Part shown: positions 44,602-53,077 of the stretch, piece after piece | How positions within the stretch are numbered: the stretch's first letter is position 1 | Layout: every line of letters begins with the position of its first letter | From: JBBROS01 sp963752225 | Lineage (GTDB): Bacteria; Pseudomonadota; Alphaproteobacteria; Acetobacterales; Acetobacteraceae | Length of the DNA stretch: 64,000 nt | NCBI GenBank assembly: GCA_963752225.1 | Contig: CAVVXS010000007.1 | Span: forward strand, 1 to 64,000 | Direction: 5' to 3' | Made by a program: the position numbers and the translations under genes | The notes under the pieces: model-generated | Seen by the model: only the letters and a program-made list of their open reading frames with translations | What the model was told of the DNA's origin: nothing | Databases searched by the model: none

Positions 44602-46379
44602 TGGCGACGCCGGCGGACTGGACCAAAGGCGCGCCGGTGCGGGCCAATCTGCGGGCGGCGGTGCCGTACGTCGTCGTGCTGGCAGCGGCCCTGCTGCTGC
44701 CGCTGCTGGGCGAGGACTACTGGACCGTCATCGCCACACGGGCGGCGATCTATTGGGTGCTGGTGAGCGGGCTGAACCTGGTGGTCGGGTTCGCCGGGCA
44801 ACTCGCGATCGGCTACGTGGCGCTGCTGACGCTCGGCGCCTATACGGCCAGTATTCTCGCCGAGAAGCTGGGCGTTCACCCGGCGGCGGCGCTGCTGGCC
44901 GCAGGCGCGGTGGGCGCGGTGGCCGGCGTGTTCGTCGGACTGCCGGCGCTGCGGCTGCGCACCTTCTACTTCGCCATGACCACGCTCGGCTTCGCCACCA
45001 TCGTCACCCAGGTGGCGCTGGCCTGGACCAGCGTCACCGGTGGGGGGATCGGCGTGCCCGGCCCGACCCTGCCGCCGCCGTTCGACGGTGCCGCCGGCTT
45101 CTATTTTCTGTGCGTCGCCATCGCCGCACTCTGCACCTGGATGACGCTGAACGTCGCCGGCAGCCGGTTCGGCCGCGGCCTGGTGGCACTGCGCGACGCC
45201 GAGGTGGCAGCCGAGGCAAGCGGCATCGCCAAGGCGCCTCTGCTGCTGACGGTGTTCCTCGTCAGCGGTGCGCTGGCCGGGGTGGCGGGCGGGCTGTTCG
45301 CTTCGCTGCAAAGCTACATCACGCCGGACGCCTTCACGTTCGACCTGTCGGTGCTGTTCTTTATCGCCATCCTGATCGGCGGCCGCGGCAGCGTGCTCGG
45401 GCCGTTGCTGGCGACGCTGCTGCTGACGGCGCTGCCTGAGGTCGCGGCGCCGCTGGTCGCCTGGTCCACCTTCCTATACGCCGCGCTGCTGCTGCTGATC
45501 GTGCTGCTGGTGCCGGGCGGCATTGCCGAGTTGCTGGACGTGCGGTCGCGCCGGGCGCTTGCGGCCGGGCGCACCGTGGTGCCGCGGCCCGGTCTGGTGC
45601 CGGAGCTGCTGGGCCGCACCCGCGGCGGCGCCGTGGAGCTGCGCGGCATCTCGTTGAGCTTCGGCGCCGTCCGCGCCATCGACGGGCTCGACCTCGTCGT
45701 GCAGCCGGGCGAGGTGCACGGGCTGATCGGCCCCAATGGCAGCGGCAAGACCACGACGCTCAACGCCATCAGCGGCTTCGTCCGGCCGCAAGCCGGGACG
45801 GTGCTGGTCGGCGGCGAGGCCTTGCCGATGGGCAAGCCCGCGATCCGCGCCCGCGCCGGCATCGGCCGCACCTTCCAGACGCCGCGCATGGTCGGCGAAG
45901 CGACGGTGCTGGACAACGTCATGGTGGGCGGCGCCATCCTCGGCCGTGCGACGATGGCCGAGGCGCTGTTCGCGCTGCCGCGGCACCGGCGCGACGAGGC
46001 CGGGCTGCGGTCGCGGGCGCTGGAAGCGCTGCATGCGGTCGGGCTCGAGGCGCTGGCCGACGAGCGCGCCGACCGGCTGCAGCACAGCGAGCTGCGCTTT
46101 GTCGAGATCGCCCGGGCGCTGATGCCGCGGCCGCGGTTCCTGCTGCTCGACGAGCCGGCGGCCGGGCTGTCGCCGGACGAGATCGAGAAACTGGGCCAGC
46201 TGATCCAAGGCGTGGCGCGGGCCGGCACCGGCGTGCTGCTGGTCGAGCACCACGCCGACCTGATCTTCGCGATCTGCCAGCGGGTGACGGTGCTGAATCT
46301 GGGCCAGGTGCTGGCCACCGGCACCCCGGCGGAAGTGCGGGCGCACCGGGAGGTGGTCGATGCCTATCTCGGCCGCTGA
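44601..46379 (+). CDS. Fused LivM permease-LivG ATPase
   Basis: 592 residues joining two normally separate subunits. ~1-315 is a LivM permease (VVGFAGQLAIGYVALLTLGAYTAS, RTFYFAMTTLGFATIV, GRGLVALRDAEVAAEASGI). ~340-590 is a LivG ATPase (Walker A GPNGSGKTT, signature LQHSELRFVEIARALM with a degenerate LSGG, Walker B FLLLDEPAAGLSPDE, switch His in LVEHHADLI). The degenerate signature QHSEL is noteworthy. The C-terminal end overlaps the LivF gene by 20 bp. Such fusions are known in proteobacteria but less common than separate genes. Confidence 0.92.
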   Translation: MATPADWTKGAPVRANLRAAVPYVVVLAAALLLPLLGEDYWTVIATRAAIYWVLVSGLNLVVGFAGQLAIGYVALLTLGAYTASILAEKLGVHPAAALLAAGAVGAVAGVFVGLPALRLRTFYFAMTTLGFATIVTQVALAWTSVTGGGIGVPGPTLPPPFDGAAGFYFLCVAIAALCTWMTLNVAGSRFGRGLVALRDAEVAAEASGIAKAPLLLTVFLVSGALAGVAGGLFASLQSYITPDAFTFDLSVLFFIAILIGGRGSVLGPLLATLLLTALPEVAAPLVAWSTFLYAALLLLIVLLVPGGIAELLDVRSRRALAAGRTVVPRPGLVPELLGRTRGGAVELRGISLSFGAVRAIDGLDLVVQPGEVHGLIGPNGSGKTTTLNAISGFVRPQAGTVLVGGEALPMGKPAIRARAGIGRTFQTPRMVGEATVLDNVMVGGAILGRATMAEALFALPRHRRDEAGLRSRALEALHAVGLEALADERADRLQHSELRFVEIARALMPRPRFLLLDEPAAGLSPDEIEKLGQLIQGVARAGTGVLLVEHHADLIFAICQRVTVLNLGQVLATGTPAEVRAHREVVDAYLGR

Positions 46380-47106
46380 GGCCGGACCCAGCTTGCTTGA
46401 GGTGCGCGGGCTGGACGCCGGCTATGGCAAGATCGGCGTGTTGCACGGGGTCGATCTGCAGATCCGGGCCGGCGAGATCGTCGCCCTGCTCGGCCCGAAC
46501 GGCGCCGGCAAGACGACGCTGTTGAAGGCGTTGTCGGGGTTGCTGCCGTGGACGGCGGGCGAGGCGGTGTTCGACGGCGCCAGCCTGCGTGGGCAGGACC
46601 CGCGCGCTTGCGCCCGGCGTGGCCTGGTGCACGTGGTCGAGGGACACCGGGTGTTCACCCAGGTCTCGGTCGAGGACAATCTTCTCCTTGCAGGCTACGA
46701 CCTGCCACGGGCCGAGCGGGCACGCCGGGTCGAGGAGGCGCTGGGGCGGTTCCCGGAGATCGCCGCCAAGCGCCTCGAGCGGGGCGGCGCGTTGAGCGGC
46801 GGGCAGCAGCAGATGCTGGCGGTGGCGCAGGGCCTGGTGCGGCGGCCGCGCCTGTTGCTGTTGGACGAACCCTCGGCGGGGCTGTCGCCGGTGCTGGTGG
46901 ACCGGGTCCTGTCCGTGCTGGACGGCTTGCGCCGGGGCGGCACCGCCGTGCTGCTGGTCGAGCAGCTGGTGGAGAAGGCGCTGGCGGTGGCGGACCGCGC
47001 CTATGCGCTGGCGCAGGGGCGGATCGTGCTGGAAGCGCCGGCGTCGGAACCGGGGTTGGCGGGGCGGCTCGAGCACGCTTATCTGGGCGCGGGAGCGATG
47101 GCCTGA
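46360..47106 (+). CDS. Branched-chain-type ABC ATPase (LivF family)
   Basis: 248 residues: Walker A GPNGAGKTT, VEGHRVFTQVSVEDNLLLAG, signature LSGGQQQMLAVAQGL, Walker B LLLLDEPSAGLSP, and the LivF-typical LVEQLVEKALAVADRAY (Gln in place of His). The start lies inside the preceding gene, so translation is coupled. With the fused LivM-LivG it completes the importer. Confidence 0.93.
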   Translation: MPISAAEAGPSLLEVRGLDAGYGKIGVLHGVDLQIRAGEIVALLGPNGAGKTTLLKALSGLLPWTAGEAVFDGASLRGQDPRACARRGLVHVVEGHRVFTQVSVEDNLLLAGYDLPRAERARRVEEALGRFPEIAAKRLERGGALSGGQQQMLAVAQGLVRRPRLLLLDEPSAGLSPVLVDRVLSVLDGLRRGGTAVLLVEQLVEKALAVADRAYALAQGRIVLEAPASEPGLAGRLEHAYLGAGAMA

Positions 47107-47134
47107 GCGCCTGACCCCCAGGATGGAGGGCGCC

Positions 47135-48223
47135 ATGAAGGTCACGCGACTTCGCACCACGCGGCTGGTGGTGCCGCTGCCAAAGCCGATCATGAGCGGG
47201 CTCGGTCCGCTGACCACCGCCGGCGTGCTGATCGTGCAGCTCGAGACGCAGGCCGGCGTGGTCGGCGAGAACCTCGTCTTCACGCTGAACAATAAGCGGC
47301 TCGGCGTGCTCGACGAGATGGTGCAGAGCCTGGCGCCGCTCGTGGAAGGGCGCGACCCGACCCACAGCACGGCATTCTGGTCCGACGCGTGGCGCGACAT
47401 CAACTTCGTCGGCCACAAGGGCGTGCCCGTGATGGGGGTGTCGGCCATCGACGGCGCGCTGTGGGATTTGCGCGGCAAGATGGCGGGGCTGCCGATCCAC
47501 CGGCTGATCGGCGCCGCCCGCGACCGGGTTCCGGCGTACGCCAGCGCCGGCCTGTGGCTGTCCTCCTCGATCGACGAGCTGCAAGCCGAGGCGCAGGGCT
47601 TCCTCGCCGCTGGGTTCCGGGCGATGAAGATGCGGCTGGGCAAGCCGACGGCGGCCGAGGACGTTGCGCGCGTGCGGGCGGTGCGCGAGGCGATCGGGCC
47701 CGGCGTCGCGCTGATGGCCGACGCCAACCAGCAGATGACGGTCAATCAGGCCATCCGGCTCGGCCGGATGCTCGAGGACTTCGACCTCACCTGGTTCGAG
47801 GAGCCGCTGCCGGCCTATGACCTCGAGGGCGTGGCGCGGGTGGCCGCGGCACTCGACACACCGATCGCGAGCGGCGAGACCGAGTACACCCGCTACGGGT
47901 TCCGCCAGATGCTGGAGCTGAAATCGGCCGACGTGCTGATGCCCGACCTGCAGCGGGTCGGGGGCGTGACCGAGTTCGTGCGCGTGGCGCACATGGCCGA
48001 CGCGTTCGACGTGCCGGTGTCGTCGCATCTGTTCCCGGAGATGTCGATCCAGGTCCTGGCCGCCCTCGGCAACGCGACATGGCTCGAGCACATGCCGTGG
48101 TTCGCGCCGCTGTACGACGGCGAGTTGGCGATCGAGGACGGGTTCGTGCCAGTGCCGCAGGGGCCGGGGTGGGGGCTCCCGCTCGATCCGCGCGCGCTGC
48201 AGCGGTTCACGGCCGAGCGCTGA
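47135..48223 (+). CDS. Enolase-superfamily dehydratase/racemase (MR subgroup)
   Basis: 362 residues from ATG 47135, with GGAGGG seven bases upstream; an ATG four codons earlier is possible. Mandelate racemase-type fold: catalytic Lys165-x-Arg167 (AMKMRLG), metal ligands Asp196 (MADANQQ), Glu222 (FEEP) and Glu248 (SGETE), and His298 (SSHLFPE), the Lys/His acid-base pair of the MR subgroup, which includes acid-sugar dehydratases. It follows the ABC operon by 28 bp and precedes a lactonase, so a sugar-acid route is plausible. Exact substrate unknown. Confidence 0.9.
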   Translation: MKVTRLRTTRLVVPLPKPIMSGLGPLTTAGVLIVQLETQAGVVGENLVFTLNNKRLGVLDEMVQSLAPLVEGRDPTHSTAFWSDAWRDINFVGHKGVPVMGVSAIDGALWDLRGKMAGLPIHRLIGAARDRVPAYASAGLWLSSSIDELQAEAQGFLAAGFRAMKMRLGKPTAAEDVARVRAVREAIGPGVALMADANQQMTVNQAIRLGRMLEDFDLTWFEEPLPAYDLEGVARVAAALDTPIASGETEYTRYGFRQMLELKSADVLMPDLQRVGGVTEFVRVAHMADAFDVPVSSHLFPEMSIQVLAALGNATWLEHMPWFAPLYDGELAIEDGFVPVPQGPGWGLPLDPRALQRFTAER

Positions 48224-48235
48224 AGGAGACACCGG

Positions 48236-49168
48236 ATGACCTGGCAACCAGCGACGTTCTACCCGGACCCGGCGGTCCAGGTCCTGCATCCCTCGTTCAT
48301 GAAGTATCGGCTCCCGCTGGCGGCGGTGGAGCGGCTCGCGACCGGGCTGCGCTGGGCCGAGGGACCGGTCTGGTTCGGCGACGCCCGGCACTTGCTGGTC
48401 AGCGACATCCCTAACAACCGCATCGTCAAATGGGACGAGGAAACCAAGCAGGTCAGCGACTTCCGCCGGCCCAGCAACTACGCCAACGGCCACACGCGCG
48501 ACCGCCAGGGCCGGCTCGTGTCTTGCGAGCATGGCGGGCGCCGGGTCACGCGGACGGAGCATGACGGCACAATTACTGTGTTGATGGACCGGTTTGAGGG
48601 CAAACGGCTCAACTCACCGAACGACGTCGTGGTGAAGTCGGACGGCACGATCTGGTTCACCGACCCGCCCTTCGGCCTGTCGGGCGACTACGAGGGCGAC
48701 CGTGGCGAGGCGGAACTGCCGCAGAACGTGTATCGCCTCGACCCGGCAACCGGGCACGCGATTGTCCTGGACGGCGAGGTGCCGGGTCCGAACGGGCTGG
48801 CGTTCAGCCCGGACGAAAAGGTGCTGTACGTGGTCGCCAGCCGGGCCAGCCCGCGCGAAATCCTGGCCTACGACGTGGTGGACGGGCAGCGGCTCGCGAA
48901 CCGCCGGGTGCACATCAACGCCGGCCCGGGCACGCCGGACGGGTTCCGGGTAGACGAGGACGGCAATCTCTGGTGCGGCTGGGGCATGGGCACGCCCGAG
49001 CTCGACGGCGTCATGGTGTTCGACCGGGCCGGCGAACCGATCGGCCGCATCGCCCTGCCGGAGCGTTGCGCCAATCTCTGCTTCGGCGGGCGGCGGCGCA
49101 ACCGGCTGTTCATGGCGGCGAGCCAGTCGATCTACGCGCTGTATGTGAACACGCGCGGAGCCGTGTAG
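48236..49168 (+). CDS. SMP-30/gluconolactonase-family protein
   Basis: 310 residues, six-bladed propeller type: LRWAEGPVWFGDARHLLVSDIPNNRIVKWDE carries the metal Glu (AEGP), LNSPNDVVVKSDGTIWFTDPPFGL the second cluster (SPND), and LAFSPDEKVLYV and GTPDGFRVDEDGNLWCGW the third. Opens sugar lactones with a divalent metal. Twelve bases after the enolase-type gene, so the two probably act in sequence. No signal peptide seen. Confidence 0.92.
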   Translation: MTWQPATFYPDPAVQVLHPSFMKYRLPLAAVERLATGLRWAEGPVWFGDARHLLVSDIPNNRIVKWDEETKQVSDFRRPSNYANGHTRDRQGRLVSCEHGGRRVTRTEHDGTITVLMDRFEGKRLNSPNDVVVKSDGTIWFTDPPFGLSGDYEGDRGEAELPQNVYRLDPATGHAIVLDGEVPGPNGLAFSPDEKVLYVVASRASPREILAYDVVDGQRLANRRVHINAGPGTPDGFRVDEDGNLWCGWGMGTPELDGVMVFDRAGEPIGRIALPERCANLCFGGRRRNRLFMAASQSIYALYVNTRGAV

Positions 49169-49233
49169 GACGCGTTTGCAAACCCCGCGCCGACTTCGGC
49201 GTTCGTTACGCCGGGGCTCATCACGAGGGTGCT

Positions 49234-49548
49234 ATGGCTCAGGAAACGCCGAAGCAAAAAGAGATCGTCGGCCGGGTCATGCATGAGTTCAAGCACGGCG
49301 AACTTAAATCGGCCGGACGCAAGGTGCGCAACCCGAAGCAGGCGATCGCCATCGGCTTGAGCGAGGCGGGTGCCTCCAACCGGGAAAGTCCCGAGGCGAA
49401 TGCGCGCAACATACGCCGCACCGTGCGCAACGAGCGCCGATCCGGCGGACCGACGCGGGTCGACCTCTACGCCGAGGCGACCAAGCGGAACATCAAGGGC
49501 CGGGCGCGGATGACCAAGGACGACCTGCGGAAGGCGCTCGGGCGGTAG
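49234..49548 (+). CDS. DUF6496-like small basic protein
   Basis: 104 residues from ATG 49234 (MAQETPKQKEIVGRVMHEFKHGELKSAG). Lys/Arg-rich with the features KVRNPKQAIAIGLSEAG and KRNIKGRARMTKDDLRKAL, which recur in small proteins annotated as DUF6496 or plasmid-stabilisation-like. Function unknown; nucleic-acid binding is suggested by charge only. Ends in a hairpin shared with the convergent SDR gene. Confidence 0.8.
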   Translation: MAQETPKQKEIVGRVMHEFKHGELKSAGRKVRNPKQAIAIGLSEAGASNRESPEANARNIRRTVRNERRSGGPTRVDLYAEATKRNIKGRARMTKDDLRKALGR

Positions 49549-49556
49549 TTCCGCCC
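49540..49556. terminator. Bidirectional hairpin between convergent genes
   Basis: GGGCGG-tagtt-CCGCCC, spanning the stop codon of the small basic protein and placed 9 bp from the end of the convergent SDR. It could terminate both genes; there is no T run. Confidence 0.5.
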
Positions 49557-49564
49557 CGATCCGT

Positions 49565-50452
49565 TCACGCCCCGTAGGTAACCCCGGTCAGCTGCTCGGA
49601 CATTTGCCACAGCCGCGCCTGGTCCGCCGCCACCCGCGCCTGCGGCATGATCCGGGACGGGGTCGGATGGCCGCGGGTCTCGCCCCAGCAGCAGGGGCCG
49701 TAATAGCCGCCCCCCCGCGCGCCGGGATCGAGCGCCGCGTAGAGCAAGGGGCGGGCGCCGTCGGCCGCCGATTGGCCGAGGGCGTTGAACCCCGCTTGCA
49801 TGATGCGCTCGCGCAAGCCGGGCGCCTTAGCGCCGGGCCCGTTATGCACGATCTGCGTCGCCGACCAGCCGGGGTGGGCCGCGAGGCCCGCCACGCCCCA
49901 ACCGGCGGCGGCCGAGCGCTCCTGCAGCTCGAGGCCGAACATGAGCATTGCCAACTTGCTTTGCGCATAGGCCGCCCAAGGGTCGTAGCGCCGGGCCGCT
50001 TGCAGGTCGTCGAAGCCGATGCGGCCGCGGCGATGCGCGACGCTGCTGACGTTGACGACCCGGCCGCTACGCAGTTGCGGGAGAAGCCGGGCGGTGAGCG
50101 CGAAGTGGCCGAGGTAGTTGGTGCCGAGCTGCCGCTCGAACCCGTCGGGCGTCAGCTCGCGCCGGGGCAGGGCCATGACGCCGGCATTGTTGACCAGCAC
50201 CCCGACCGGCTCGGTCACGGTCGCGGCGAAGTCGGCGACGGACCGGAGGCTGGCGACGTCGAGCAGGGCGAACCGCAGCGACCCGGCCGGCACCGCCGCC
50301 TGCGCCCGGCGCAACGCGGCAGCGCCGCGGCCCGGGTCACGTCCGGTCATCAGCACGGTCAGCCCGGCCCGGGCGAGGCCGAGCACCGTTTCAAAGCCAA
50401 GCCCGCCGGTCGCCCCGGTGACGATTGCGAGCCCCGAAGGCGCGGTCAGCAA
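49565..50452 (-). CDS. Short-chain dehydrogenase, protochlorophyllide-reductase/WWOX-like
   Basis: 295 residues. TGATGGLGFETVLGLA (NADP motif with TGRDPGRG), LLDVASL, NNAGVMALP, LGTNYLGHFALTARLL, VSSVAHRRG and Y-x3-K in YAQSKLA; the C-terminal YYGPCCWGETRGHP is typical of this long SDR branch. The frame is open far upstream, inside the eipB gene; TTG at 50452, overlapping the eipB stop, is the most likely start. Substrate unknown. Confidence 0.87.
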   Translation of the reverse strand: MLTAPSGLAIVTGATGGLGFETVLGLARAGLTVLMTGRDPGRGAAALRRAQAAVPAGSLRFALLDVASLRSVADFAATVTEPVGVLVNNAGVMALPRRELTPDGFERQLGTNYLGHFALTARLLPQLRSGRVVNVSSVAHRRGRIGFDDLQAARRYDPWAAYAQSKLAMLMFGLELQERSAAAGWGVAGLAAHPGWSATQIVHNGPGAKAPGLRERIMQAGFNALGQSAADGARPLLYAALDPGARGGGYYGPCCWGETRGHPTPSRIMPQARVAADQARLWQMSEQLTGVTYGA

Positions 50453-51279
50453 TGCGGCGGCTGGAGAGCGAATTCCTTCAGCTTGCCGCCCATCACGAAG
50501 TCGGAGAAATCCATGTGCAGGTCGTCGGCGACGCCGTTGGACCAGTACTTCATCGACACCTCGTAATCCGGGCTGCCGTCCGGCTTGCTCTTGGCACCGG
50601 TCTTGGAGCGGTCGAAGAAGGCGATGCGGACCCGCCCGGAGTCGAGCGGCGCCAGGGCCGGGTAGGGCGCCGGGCCCGCCGGTTGCCAGTTGATGATCGA
50701 GATGGAGCTGTCCTGCGCCCCCTTGTCGCCGGTGCCGTCGAAGATCGGCAGGCTGATGAACTTGCGGCCGGCCTCGGCGGCCTCGAGGATGGCGTCGGTA
50801 TGCGCCATCGGGAACACCGTGCCCTTCGGCATCGGCATCTCGTTGTCGTCGGGCAGGGTGTAGTGGATGGTGCCGGCGCCGCCGAGGCTGTCGAGCTTGG
50901 CATCGCCCTCGGCCTGCTCGGTCACCGCCGTGTCGGTGGTCTGCTTCATGCGGAAGCGCATGGACAAGCCGTCCTTGCTTTCCCAGGTGGCATAGTCGCT
51001 GACGGTCTCGATGTCCTGGCCATCGCGGTTGGTGATCACCAGCGACAAGCGCTGCCGGGTCGCCCAGCCGTCGCACGCGTCGGTGACCTCGTAGGCCATG
51101 GTGCCGCGGGCCGCGGTCACGTCGCCACCCCGCGAGGATTCGAGGTTGAGGTCATAGAGCGCGCGGTGCGCCGCGGGCGGTACACGGCTGGTGGCATGGC
51201 TCGTGGCCGGGCCGGTCAGCGCGAGCGCCGACGTGGTGAGCAGCGCCAGCATGGTGGAGGTGGGCAGGCGCATGCGCAT
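50446..51279 (-). CDS. eipB: EipB-type cell-envelope integrity protein (DUF1849)
   Basis: 277 residues from ATG 51279 with a CGGAGA site upstream; a signal peptide follows (MRMRLPTSTMLALLTTSALALTGPATSHA). The mature protein starts APPAAHRALYDLNLESSRGGDV-like and contains ITNRDGQDIETVSDYATWESKDGLSMRF and MAHTDAILEAAEAG. One Cys in VTDACDGWAT and one at the very C-terminus (PPHC) match the conserved disulfide pair of EipB, a periplasmic beta-spiral protein that supports envelope integrity in Brucella and relatives. First gene before the coupled SDR. Confidence 0.85.
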   Translation of the reverse strand: MRMRLPTSTMLALLTTSALALTGPATSHATSRVPPAAHRALYDLNLESSRGGDVTAARGTMAYEVTDACDGWATRQRLSLVITNRDGQDIETVSDYATWESKDGLSMRFRMKQTTDTAVTEQAEGDAKLDSLGGAGTIHYTLPDDNEMPMPKGTVFPMAHTDAILEAAEAGRKFISLPIFDGTGDKGAQDSSISIINWQPAGPAPYPALAPLDSGRVRIAFFDRSKTGAKSKPDGSPDYEVSMKYWSNGVADDLHMDFSDFVMGGKLKEFALQPPHC

Positions 51280-51406
51280 GCTGAGGGATCTCCGATTGGA
51301 ATGCTGCATCAGCACATAGGCCCGGTTCGGCAACTGCGCCAGACGCGGGAACGCGAGGAGGGTGCGATCCGACCACCGCAACGGTGCCGGCCTCTCGCGA
51401 CCTGCC

Positions 51407-52072
51407 TCACCGACGCCCTGCGAGATGCTGTTCGTAGGCCTGAACCAGCCGGGTCGCCGGGAACAGCAGCACGAAGTAGATGATCGCCACAACGGTGTAG
51501 GTCTCGAGCGGGCGGTAGGTGTCGGCGGTGATCAGCGTGCCCTGGTACAGCAGGTCGGGCACCGCGATGGTGCTCACCAGCGACGTGTTCTTCAACTGGA
51601 TGATCGACTGGTTCATGAAGGGCGGGATCATCCGCCGCACCGCCTGCGGCAGGATGACGAAGCGCATCGCCGTCACCCAGCGCAGCCCCAGCGCCCGGCC
51701 CGCATCCCACTGCCCCGCCTCGATCGACAGAATGCCGCCGCGGAAGATCTCGGCGTAGAACGCGCCGGTGTAGAACGACAGCACCAGCGTCGCGGCCACG
51801 GCGGCCGGGATCTGGATGCCGAGGATGACCGGCAGCGCATAGTAGAACCAGACGATCTGAACCAGCAGCGGCGTGCACCGGAAGACTTCGATGAAGGCCA
51901 CCAGCGGTATGTTCAGCAGCCGCGAGCGCGACAGCCGGGCGAGGCCGAGCACGAGGCCGATCAGCAGTCCGAGCAGCACGGTGCCGATCGTGTAGGCCAG
52001 TGTGTAGCCGATGCCGACCAGGAACAGGTGGGTGTAGCGGAGCAGGAAGCCGAAGCTCCACTCGTAGCCCAT
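51407..52072 (-). CDS. Polar amino-acid ABC permease (HisM/GlnP family)
   Basis: 221 residues, about five helices: GYTLAYTIGTVLLGLLIGLVLGL, FIEVFRCTPLLVQIVWFYYALP (the RGTPLLVQ-type motif), and the EAA loop IEAGQWDAGRALGLRWVTAMRFVILPQAVR. Family members pair with a second permease or form homodimers. The binding protein at 52235 lies upstream, separated by a palindromic repeat; no cognate ATPase is in the window. Confidence 0.92.
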   Translation of the reverse strand: MGYEWSFGFLLRYTHLFLVGIGYTLAYTIGTVLLGLLIGLVLGLARLSRSRLLNIPLVAFIEVFRCTPLLVQIVWFYYALPVILGIQIPAAVAATLVLSFYTGAFYAEIFRGGILSIEAGQWDAGRALGLRWVTAMRFVILPQAVRRMIPPFMNQSIIQLKNTSLVSTIAVPDLLYQGTLITADTYRPLETYTVVAIIYFVLLFPATRLVQAYEQHLAGRR

Positions 52073-52108
52073 GCGTCAACGCTCCGCAGACGGCGACGTC
52101 ACCACGTC

Positions 52109-52131
52109 ATGCCCGGGCTCGACCCGGGCAT
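52109..52131. repeat. Palindromic intergenic repeat
   Basis: ATGCCCGGG-CTCGA-CCCGGGCAT, a perfect 9-bp stem. The flank to about 52197 holds more half-palindromes (GGATCCGTGGATCAAGTCCG). This CCCGGGC-type sequence resembles the dispersed REP-like units common in alphaproteobacterial genomes. Confidence 0.6.
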
Positions 52132-52234
52132 CTCTCGACGCGTGACCCGGCGCCCCAACGGCACGGGATCCGTGGATCAAGTCCGCGGATGACGTCCGTG
52201 GGGTATTGCGGCCGACGGTCCCGAACGCGGCGCG

Positions 52235-53077
52235 TCAGAACGTGACGTCCGCCGGCACGTCGTCCGGGGTAACGCCAGTCAGCGCCAGGCCGCCGAGCAG
52301 CCAGTCGCGGATCTGGCCGACGCCGCGGTTGTAGTCGATCCAGGCGTTGACGACGTCGACGAAGCGAGGGTCGGGCTCGCGCCGCACACCGAAGCAACTC
52401 GGCAACGCGACCAGCGGGCCCGTGAGCTGGTGATACGGTCCCATCTGCCGGTTGCGGGCGACCGTGGACAGGCCGAGCATGGCGGCCAGGATAAAGGCAT
52501 CGGCGCGGCCGGATTGGAAGAACAGCGTCGCCTCGTCGCGGGTCTTGAGCGCGGTGATCTGCGCCTTCGGGGCATAGCGCCTGGCCGCGGTCTCGTGCAG
52601 GGAGCCGAGGTCGCAGACGATGCGGACGTCGGGCTTGTCAAGGTCGGCCCAGGTTTTTGGATCGAAGCCTCTCTTGGCGAGGCAGCCATAGGGATGGACG
52701 AAGAACGGCCGGGTGAAGCCGATCGACAGCGCCCGCTGCGGCGTCGGGCCGAGCGCGAAGGCGAGGTCGATCTTGTTGCTCTGCAGGTCGAGCACCGAGC
52801 CGCCATAGGTGCTCTCGATGTAGTCGAGCTTGGCGTCGAAGACCTTGGCGATGTCGCGGGCGAACTCGATCGCCGCCCCTTTCCACTCGCCGCTGGCAAG
52901 GTCCTTCTGAAAGTACGGCAGCTCGCCCGGGAGGGCGGCGATGCGCAGCGTCTTGGTGCGGTTGATCCGCTCGAACGTGCTCTCGGCCGGCGTCGCCGTT
53001 TGCGCCTGCGCCGAACCGATCCAGCCCGCGGCGAGCAGCCCGGTCGCGGCCAAGCCGCGGCGTGGCAGGCCGGTCAT
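52235..53077 (-). CDS. Polar amino-acid-type ABC substrate-binding protein
   Basis: 280 residues from ATG 53077, overlapping the upstream stop as ATGA. Signal ~1-25 (GLPRRGLAATGLLAAGWIGSAQAQ, twin-Arg-like). SBP_bac_3 fold: TLRIAALPGELPYFQKD, GAAIEFARDIAKVFDAKLDYIE, KIDLAFALGPTPQRALSIGFTRPFF, LADLD/DLGSLHE, and the CFGVRREPDPRFVDVVNAWI ending. Periplasmic binding of a polar or aromatic amino acid is likely, and the permease at 51407 is the expected partner. Confidence 0.9.
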   Translation of the reverse strand: MTGLPRRGLAATGLLAAGWIGSAQAQTATPAESTFERINRTKTLRIAALPGELPYFQKDLASGEWKGAAIEFARDIAKVFDAKLDYIESTYGGSVLDLQSNKIDLAFALGPTPQRALSIGFTRPFFVHPYGCLAKRGFDPKTWADLDKPDVRIVCDLGSLHETAARRYAPKAQITALKTRDEATLFFQSGRADAFILAAMLGLSTVARNRQMGPYHQLTGPLVALPSCFGVRREPDPRFVDVVNAWIDYNRGVGQIRDWLLGGLALTGVTPDDVPADVTF

